This document shows, in pieces, positions 1 to 7,413 of a DNA stretch of 10,000 bases (within the stretch, counting starts at the first letter, position 1; every line of letters starts with the position of its first letter). Both the position numbers and the translations under genes were made by a program. The notes under the pieces are model-generated. The model was not told where the DNA came from and searched no databases. It saw only the letters and a list, made by a program, of their open reading frames with translations. Source of the DNA: Halocaridina rubra (Eukaryota; Arthropoda; Malacostraca; Decapoda; Atyidae); contig JAXCGZ010021986.1 in the NCBI GenBank assembly GCA_037179515.1, forward strand, positions 7,501 to 17,500, in the 5' to 3' direction.

Positions 1-115
1 TTTGATGACTGAAGGAAGTAAAGATATCACAAAGCTATGGTAGCAATTTCAGAAGGAAGTGAATAACAAAATCATCATAATTATTGGAAGTGTGAAAGAA
101 AAACAATTATCCTTT

Positions 116-259
116 CTAGTTAAGAAAAGAACAAGTAGTAACAGCAGATGCTTTCCAAGATAAAGGCAATTTCAATGCAATACGTAAAAAGAAACCAAAT
201 ACAAAAGTCAATAATAAAAGCACAATGTTTCCATAAAATATTCGTATTACTTTGTCCAT
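116..259 (-). CDS. Short hydrophobic ORF, 47 codons, unrecognised
   Basis: Opens with ATG after AAAAT and reads MDKVIRIFYGN, then IVLLLLTFVFGFF, a 13-residue hydrophobic core after a charged start, and stops at TAG. The layout resembles a signal peptide or anchor. It lies about 2.4 kb downstream of the IR stop on the same strand, so it might be the first exon of a neighbouring gene. A possible but weak donor is C/GTATTG after residue 25. I do not recognise it, and chance is quite possible at this length. Confidence 0.2.
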   Translation of the reverse strand: MDKVIRIFYGNIVLLLLTFVFGFFLRIALKLPLSWKASAVTTCSFLN

Positions 260-537
260 ATTTTCCCCTTTGTGTAAACCATTTTCTAGCTTAAATTAAA
301 AAAGTGTGTAGTGTCAAGTGGGAACTTCAGTAACTTTTACGATGTTATCAGTTGACCATAAAAGTTAATTCTGCGAGATCTACTTTGCACAAATTTGGTG
401 CCTTATGCTCGTCACCTCTCATAGCCTAATCAGTTAAATTTTTATGTAATAAGTAATTTTATACTTATTGTATTTATTTTTGAAGCCATTATTATTGTGG
501 TATATACTATATGAATTGGTATATATTCCAGCAATTA

Positions 538-870
538 CAGTACAGACACGCCCCAATATTCGAATGAGTTAGGTTCCAAAAGTCTGTTCATAAGTAAAAT
601 TTTTTGTAAGTTGTATAGGTAAAAAAAAAAAATTTAAAAAAAGTAGTGCGAAATATATACATATACAGCACTGTACAGTACTTAGGCTAAAAACACTTAG
701 ATACTACAAAAAAATTAACGTATACAGTATTAATGAATTTTAAATACGGTAATAATAATGTAATAATACACTAAAGTACAGTAATATTGTACATATATTA
801 AATACTTGGGTAGATAATGGTAAATTTTTTGTTCGTAACTCAGTTGTTTGTAAGTAGGGGAGCTTCTAAG
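538..870. mobile_element. Possible non-autonomous Tc1/mariner (Tigger-like) MITE
   Basis: The left end CAGTACAGACACGCCCC and the right end, reversed, CTTAGAAGCTCCCC, are each flanked by TA. Both ends then carry variants of a GTTCGTAAGT motif (586-595, 831-840 reversed in part, 847-855) and a TGAGTTAGG/TGAGTTACG block. The core is AT-rich with repeated TACAGTA words. Terminal repeats of this look with TA flanks are typical of Tigger-type MITEs. The inverted repeats are imperfect and no coding remains. Confidence 0.35.
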
Positions 871-1364
871 TATATTATGAGAATGAAAAAAAATTATATT
901 TCAAAAGCACTGTTTCTCATAAACCATACATTCTAATAAACCGTGCATTCTAATCCTTTCATTATAGCAAATACTTCTATTATTTCATGCATAAGCCTTC
1001 TTTTCTTTGATGTTGTAATCTAATTTTTTTGCATCTTTCATTAAATGACAAATTACTTAATTCTGGTCACAGGTTATATTTTAGTTGTATATCTCTTAGT
1101 TCCTTCAATAGCTCAAATATCTTTTCAAAGATAAGAGCCAAGCATGTACCTCACACTTTGGATGGGTCGGCACTTTTCTTTCATTTAAAATCTTAAATTT
1201 CTCTGCATACTAGTATGTAAAGGAGTTTTATATTACTCCTACCTCCTAAATTACAATTTTGTTATTGTTTTAATATGATCAGTCACTTTCACTCCTGAAA
1301 GTGACTATTTTGGATTAAGTAAAGATAACGACTACCAATATATTAATTAAGTATTTAAACTGTT
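871..1364. other. Non-coding flank with nothing recognised except the hairpin at 1281
   Basis: AT-rich DNA with many stops in all frames; no splice-bounded conserved frame or repeat copy found by eye. Confidence 0.6.
1281..1306. other. Perfect 10-bp inverted repeat with 6-base loop
   Basis: AGTCACTTTC, loop ACTCCT, then GAAAGTGACT. There is no T-run after it and no gene at hand. It could be a chance hairpin, the core of a small palindromic element or a structured RNA motif. Confidence 0.6.
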
Positions 1365-1442
1365 GGGTTAGGTCAGGTTGAGTTAGGTTACATTATGTTA
1401 CGTTAATGTCATACCTAACCCCCATTAACCTAACATTACCTT
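1365..1442. repeat. Degenerate TTAGG/CCTAA telomere-like block, inverted halves
   Basis: The first half (1365-1405) has GGTTAGG and related words on the plus strand. The second half (1413-1442) has CCTAACC and AACCTAACATTACC. GTTAGGT at 1382-1388 can pair with ACCTAAC at 1413-1419, so the block could fold back. The unit matches the arthropod telomere repeat but the copies are strongly mutated. Confidence 0.7.
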
Positions 1443-1624
1443 ATAATTTACGTTTTTAGTTAATGAACTGAGAGTTGTTATATTTACTTGATCCACTTTT
1501 TCTTGTTCTGCAGTAACCGAAGTTTTTACATTTATGTGTAATGAAATTTTAAGCGTCCAAGTCAGAAATGTATGACCTAGCAGTATTCAGTATTGAAGAA
1601 CAAAATCCTTAGTTTTATTTAGCA

Positions 1625-1657
1625 AGGTTAGGTTAGGAAAGTTAGTTTGGTTAGGAT
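1625..1657 (+). repeat. Short TTAGG-like repeat block
   Basis: AGGTTAGGTTAGG followed by GTTAG and GGTTAGG with interruptions, in the TTAGG sense on the plus strand. Confidence 0.7.
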
Positions 1658-2053
1658 ATAAGGGATGCATAAGACGAATCTTTAACCAGACGGGAAGGAT
1701 TCATTTTATATACGCCCTCAATTTTTGGAGTAAACTATTTTTGTTTGGTAGAACAGTATTCAATGTGTTTTGAATTATTTTGATAATTGTTCATCTTGAA
1801 AATCTGCATAGTGTGTTAGTTCCCCCCCCCCCAAGTGCACTCATAAGTAGTCACTGCCAAGAAAAGCAATAATAAGTATAATTCAAAATGCATCAAATAA
1901 TATCTGAAAAAAAAATAGTAATTGTAACAGATGTAATAATCACATACTAAATGATTGATGACCCATTCATATGGCCGACATTGGGGGGCACCGATAGATA
2001 ACTCTTGACTGTTGCAATGAATGATAAAGTAACAGAACCAAATCTAATCTTGA
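1658..2053. other. Non-coding spacer between telomere-like blocks
   Basis: Holds an 11-base C run (1822-1832), unusual in this AT-rich DNA, and otherwise only AT-rich single-copy-looking sequence. No open frame worth noting. Confidence 0.6.
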
Positions 2054-2160
2054 TAACCTAACTTGACCTACCATAACTAACCTTACCAAACCATACTAAC
2101 CTAATCAAGTTAACTAACCTGACCAGACCAAACTAACATAACTAACCTAAGCAAACCAAG
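2054..2160 (-). repeat. Degenerate CCTAA-like repeat block
   Basis: About 107 bases made of CTAAC, CTAACC, CCATACTAACC and ACTAACCT words, i.e. mutated TTAGG units on the minus strand. Its orientation is opposite to that of the 1625 block, with roughly 400 bases between them. Confidence 0.75.
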
Positions 2161-2702
2161 CTATCCTTTGAGGATATGCAAGAAACCCATAAATAGCAGA
2201 CTTTCTGGGCCATCTAAAGCATATAATTTTTCATTCTTATCCACGAATTTATTAAAGTGACTATTACCATAGTAACAGTATTCCTGGAGTGGGACACGTG
2301 AGTTTTAGACATCTATATCAAACAATTATTTTCATATGTTATAAAAACGAGTTAAGCAAGGGTGCATAAAACGAATCTAGACCACAAAATCTGCTTTGGC
2401 ATTCACATTATACAGTAAAGGTCAACATTTTGGCATTCCATAACACAAAAGGGTTTAATGTAATGTACTTTATACGCGACCTAAAGGGTGAAAAATAAAT
2501 CTTGAATCTCTCTTTGTATTTGGAAGGTAAATATTCCTTCATTCTACAATAAAACCAATATCTCAAATGCGTGCATATATAACTGTCCTAATAGTAAGAT
2601 AGAGAATGGCAATACATATGACTTCTCTTACCTCAATCTCAACCTCACAGAAGTAAATTGACAATTTTCTTTCTAGGGAAGGTGATAATTCAATTGCACA
2701 TT
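2161..2702. other. 3' flank, probably including the IR 3' UTR
   Basis: Immediately downstream of the IR stop. It contains the poly(A) signal candidates described separately and no coding signal of its own. Confidence 0.55.
2454..2459 (-). promoter_or_regulatory. Candidate poly(A) signal ATTAAA for the IR gene
   Basis: The minus strand reads ATTAAA about 245 bases after the stop. A canonical AATAAA on the same strand lies at 2253-2248, about 450 bases after the stop. Neither is compelling in such AT-rich DNA; transcripts would be needed to choose. Confidence 0.25.
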
Positions 2703-3017
2703 TCAGTGCCTGACTACACCTGGGTTCCCCCAGTCATTTGTTTTCATGCCAAAAATTGCGTACACAACCATTTCTCCAACAAAAATAATGGCAGACTGAA
2801 GGAGTCCAAACACCAATAAAAGAAGCGGTCCTTTCGCATGTACTATAGTTAAGGCTTTGTTTGTTTTTTGCGTTTCTTCAGTCTGTTCTTCTTCTTCTTG
2901 GAATTTTTGGGTTTGCGATGCATTTGAAGCCTTTAAAGCCAATTCTTTTAATCTGAGCTTGGTCTCCTCTTTAACTTTGTCTATGGTATCCGCACTCCAC
3001 TTTTCATATAGCCCGGC
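2703..3017 (-). CDS. IR exon 11: end of S2, charged linker, M4 and stop
   Basis: Residues 574-677. AGLYEKWSADTIDK closes S2 and matches the 'G..EKW' end of the iGluR domain. Residues 588-625 form a Lys/Glu/Gln-rich linker with one NAS sequon. TNKALTIVHAKGPLLLLVFG leads into M4 (637-662), then a 15-residue tail ending VVRH and a TGA stop. The acceptor is CATCACACAG, phase 0. A linker of this kind before a GPLLLL-type M4 is common in crustacean IRs and long compared with insect ones. Confidence 0.95.
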   Translation of the reverse strand, partial: AGLYEKWSADTIDKVKEETKLRLKELALKASNASQTQKFQEEEEQTEETQKTNKALTIVHAKGPLLLLVFGLLQSAIIFVGEMVVYAIFGMKTNDWGNPGVVRH

Positions 3018-6000
3018 CTGTGTGATGAAATATAAACTTCGTTTCAGCAAACATAAATTTAATAAAATAGCTGTGATAATGATAAGTAGATTAATAAAGA
3101 ATCAGTTAATGTAAAACACACACTATAGCTCAATACATTACAATATATGGATCAGAGTAGTGATTCCCAAAGTGGGCAGACGCCCCATAGGGAGTGATTA
3201 TTAATGGAGCAATTCAAGAATGAGTTATAAATGACGCATTTTTTTTTTCGAGTTTGATAATACTGTATCAGTCAAGATGCTATATTTTAAATGACTTCCT
3301 ACTAAAGACAAGAAATCGACTGGAGGTCATTAAACGAGAAGAACTGAGAAATAAGCTGAATAAACTGGTGCCGTGTATAGAATCTCTTTGCAGTAGACAT
3401 CAAACACAAGGATCTCACTAACTTTAGTTTTCTTATTTTGAAGTAAGCTCAAATTGTATTTTGTATTTTATCGGTACCTTTATACTTCTATAAAAGTTAT
3501 TTTATATATTTAAATTATTTATTGTATTTTTCATACGTTTTTCAATATTTTATTGTATTTTTAATGCATTTTTCACTTATATGTCATAAGGAGAATTAAG
3601 AGTTTAGAGATCTTGAGGTGGGCATGACCCATAAAAGGTTGGGAACCACTGGAATAGCGCCCTATTTTAGTGCAATAACATGAATATTATCTAAATAAGT
3701 TCTAAATGACACAGTGGTTAAATATATATTGCATCTAAGACATAATCTCCTTGGATCGAGAAACATCAGGATTAAATTTATCAGTTTATAAATGCCGAAA
3801 TTATCTTCTTATTTTCTCTGACCATAATGCCACTCACCTCAATAACGGCCATCATTATTCGATCCAAGGCACTTTTGTATGGAGCGTCGTGAGGGATTGG
3901 CCAGGCAGATGGAGCTGGGAATATACTCTGTCTTCCCAAATACAATTTGGTCCTTCCTTCAGCATCTGTGAAGAGTTTGGCGATTGTTTGCTGTATGATG
4001 CGCCTTCCTGCTACATGGGACTGTCTGGAAAAAATAATGATTCAGTGTTAGAAATAGGCACCATGTACTTTAATTCCAGATGAAGTACCTGCTTTCAACC
4101 TCAATCCCAAATCAGACAACCTTGCATGAAATTCCCAGATATATTGAAAACGTTGATAGGGAATGATATTCTGATATGGATGGCTCTAGAACTAAAGGTC
4201 ATAATTTATAGCTTCGTAAAAATGCCTCTTTGAAGGATGTGCTAAAGTACTTTTTTATCGTAGGAATATATGATAACTGGAATTTGGTATGTGAAGAATG
4301 CAAACATTCCTAGTTTTAAGGATAGCTATGATAAGGCTAGCGAGTCAAAAGACATACAGACCAGGACACAGAGTTACGAGTACAGGGCTCATTCCCTTGA
4401 GTTAAATTCGGTAAATATGGTTTTGAAAAATACAAACACACAGAAATGTCTAAGCACAAACACATCAGCATATAACATTATGGGGATTCCATACTATTGT
4501 GACATGCAAGTGACACGTTTCCATTATAAAATGCATCGCCTTTTTGGTGACTGCAGAAATTACAAAATAATTAAAAAAAGAAATATAGCAGGAGTTGTAG
4601 CATGAAACTCACTTCTTGTCAATAGCTTCTTGAAGCCCATCTGCCGTTTTAGGCCCAATCACAATACGATTTGCTAACTCCTGAAACACTTTTGATTCAG
4701 AAGCTCTGAAGAAGTCCCTGAATACTTTGCCATAGGATTCCATCGTCACCCTAGGTAAAATGAATCTTAAAGTATTATTGCAATTGCGATCTTAATCACT
4801 ATGCTCTGCAGTAAAGCTTAATTAGGGACTATTCATTTTCCTAAACAATATCACGATATTGAAACAATTGTAAAATATCAGATAGCTCTTTTATCTTCTT
4901 ACCAAACAGAGACATACATAATAAATCATCTTACTTGCCAACGTATCCCAAGAGTTGTTCCAAAGTTTCTGGCCTTGGTGGGTACTTGGGTAAAGTAAGG
5001 TGTGCTGTTAAATTACCCTTATAGGCGGCACCTGCAATGAAGGCGTACCACAACCAGGTAACCATTAGGATCCTCCTGGAGGCAATGTTATAGAAGTGTC
5101 TCATCAAGTCCTGTCCAAAAAATTCTCCCAAAAGTTCTTGTCCAATTCTGACGCCACCTACTTTGACATCTAATTGCAATTGGTTGGTAGTATAAATGAC
5201 CTAATATGTGTTTAAAAAAAAACAATTAATGTTACAGAAACTCTCAAATCCATTTCATATATGTACATTCCACAAAAAGGCAAACAATATACAAATAATG
5301 TGCATTAATTATTTCAGAGACTTTTACTGAATGCAAGCATCCAATAAGTAACTACATGCGATAACAATACGCACACATACACATGACACTAAAGTACCAT
5401 ATAGCGTGCATCAATATTTAGCAAGATTATGTAAGACAAATCAAAATACAACATTTGGGTATGCCATTTCATTTGATTAAATTTCCCCCTCAAATTTACA
5501 GACCCTGCTAGTCCCTTAGATTGGAAAAAAAATTGTCATATGCTTAACTTTTTTTTTCTAAAATCTGCTTATCTATATACCATTCTCAATAAAGGCTAGT
5601 CATGATACAAATCACCAGTTTATCACCACAAAAAATGTGAAACACGGACACAATAATAGAGTACAGATTAATCTTACCACAGTCAGAACCAATGTGAAGA
5701 ATGGAAACACCAGAAGTAGCACTATCCACACTTCGTCGGTGAATGGATAGTAAAGTGCTTGCCACTGCGGTTTGAGGGAGGGTTTAAAAGTAGAAAAGGA
5801 AAGGTAGGCATTTTCATAAGTATAAGTGAAGTCGTACCTCGTTGTTCGTTCCGGAAGGACTATATGGTATATAGTCGCCATCATTGAAACTCCTTCCTCC
5901 ACTTGACCATCAACCTGGATTTTCAAAGATCTAAATAATGGTATTCTCTATGATAGTGCATTGTAGCAGTCATTACTTAGCTACAATACATTAGGATACG

Positions 6001-7349
6001 TAAATTGATAAGATTCGAACAGCGACACTTATTCATATTTTATTTTTAATGATGAAATATTGTTGCACATAAGGAAAATAGCTTGAAATTCTCTCTCTCT
6101 CTCTCTCACTCACCTGTTTCCAAGAAGCGCTGGGTATAATGTTGAAGGAAAAGTTTAGAGCATTAGCAATGGACATAAGCAGTGTGTAATCGGCCCCCGA
6201 GTAGACTGTCTTAACAGTACCATTAGCAAGAGTCTCCTTTTCTTCTCTCCAAGCTGGTAAATAAGGTAAAACAGTCACATTCACCGAAGCTTGATAGAAA
6301 CTGAAAAAAATAATAATAATTCAACTTGTGTGTTATGTACAAAGTATTGGGGATATCACAGCATAACATACTGAACAGCACAATTTTTTTGAATCTGCAA
6401 TTACTTCGTAATTTTCAATCACATTCAAAGACGAATCGAGAGGGAGCAAGAGAATGGATTATTTCTTACATGTGTTTTTTTTTACCTATAAATTTCATTA
6501 AAAAAAAAGTAACTACAGGTATATAGCGAGTGAAAATTCCTTCATCCTCAACTAGTTGTCAAAGAACTGTCACTGATGTATCCCTTGAAAGGTTATTAAT
6601 AGTCCTCAGACAATTTAAACTGATGAATAATATTTTTTTATGGGATAGGATAGGAGGAGAAAAAGGGGAGGGGAATAAGAAAATAAGGGAATTGGAGGGA
6701 AAAGCACGAAAATTAAATAAAGTAAGAGATAAAAAAAAGAGAGGGACAGACCCTCGTGCTAAGTTTTGATCTGGAATTCAGATATATATGAATAATATTG
6801 AGGGAGAACAAAATGCAATTTTTTTTTTTACATGAGTGACAGCGGGGCAGGCAAGAAAACTGCCCTCATCAGGCCCGAGCACCAAGAAAGCATTAACATA
6901 AGGAAAAAGTAGAAGTTTAAAGACAAGGCAGAAATAACGGAATGATACACAATAGGAAAAGGACAGTCTGAAAGCATAATGGAAAAACTGAGATCCCGGA
7001 GAAATGGCAGGATTTAGGATATAGAAATAATCTTTATTCTGAAAAAAAAAAGCTTGAATGCGTTCAACTGTATTTGTGAAAACGCATAAGCATCAATGGT
7101 TTCTGTCATATATGAAAAAATTATAATTTGTAAAATAAAGACATAACTTGTGCTTGTACACTCTTTGACCTGAAAAATAATTATACATCTAGCACTCACT
7201 TACTTTGCAAATTTATTTTGAGATTTCTGTAGCCATTTTTTCGTCATTAATCCCCGTTTTGGTGACCAAACACCAATTTGGACATTCTGAGGACCAGATG
7301 CAGTGTAAGGTAGGTGGGAGTATAAACCCCATCTAGAAATATCAAAAGC

Positions 7350-7413
<64 letters not shown>

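Noticed and set aside
1822..1832. Run of 11 C as a possible structural element
   Set aside because: A single homopolymer run; prone to sequencing error and without partner G runs for a quadruplex.
2857..3114. Plus-strand Ser-rich frame of 85 codons
   Set aside because: Antisense shadow of the charged linker in exon 11.
3751..4083. Plus-strand frame of 110 codons
   Set aside because: It is the antisense of IR exon 10 and its flanks; the minus strand has the conserved protein and splice sites.
4270..4605. Plus-strand frame of 111 codons
   Set aside because: Lies in intron 9, resembles no family, has no splice or promoter context, and its composition is that of random AT-rich DNA.
6530..6769. 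Plus-strand Lys/Arg-rich frame of 79 codons
   Set aside because: Produced by a purine-rich tract in intron 5; no conserved motif.
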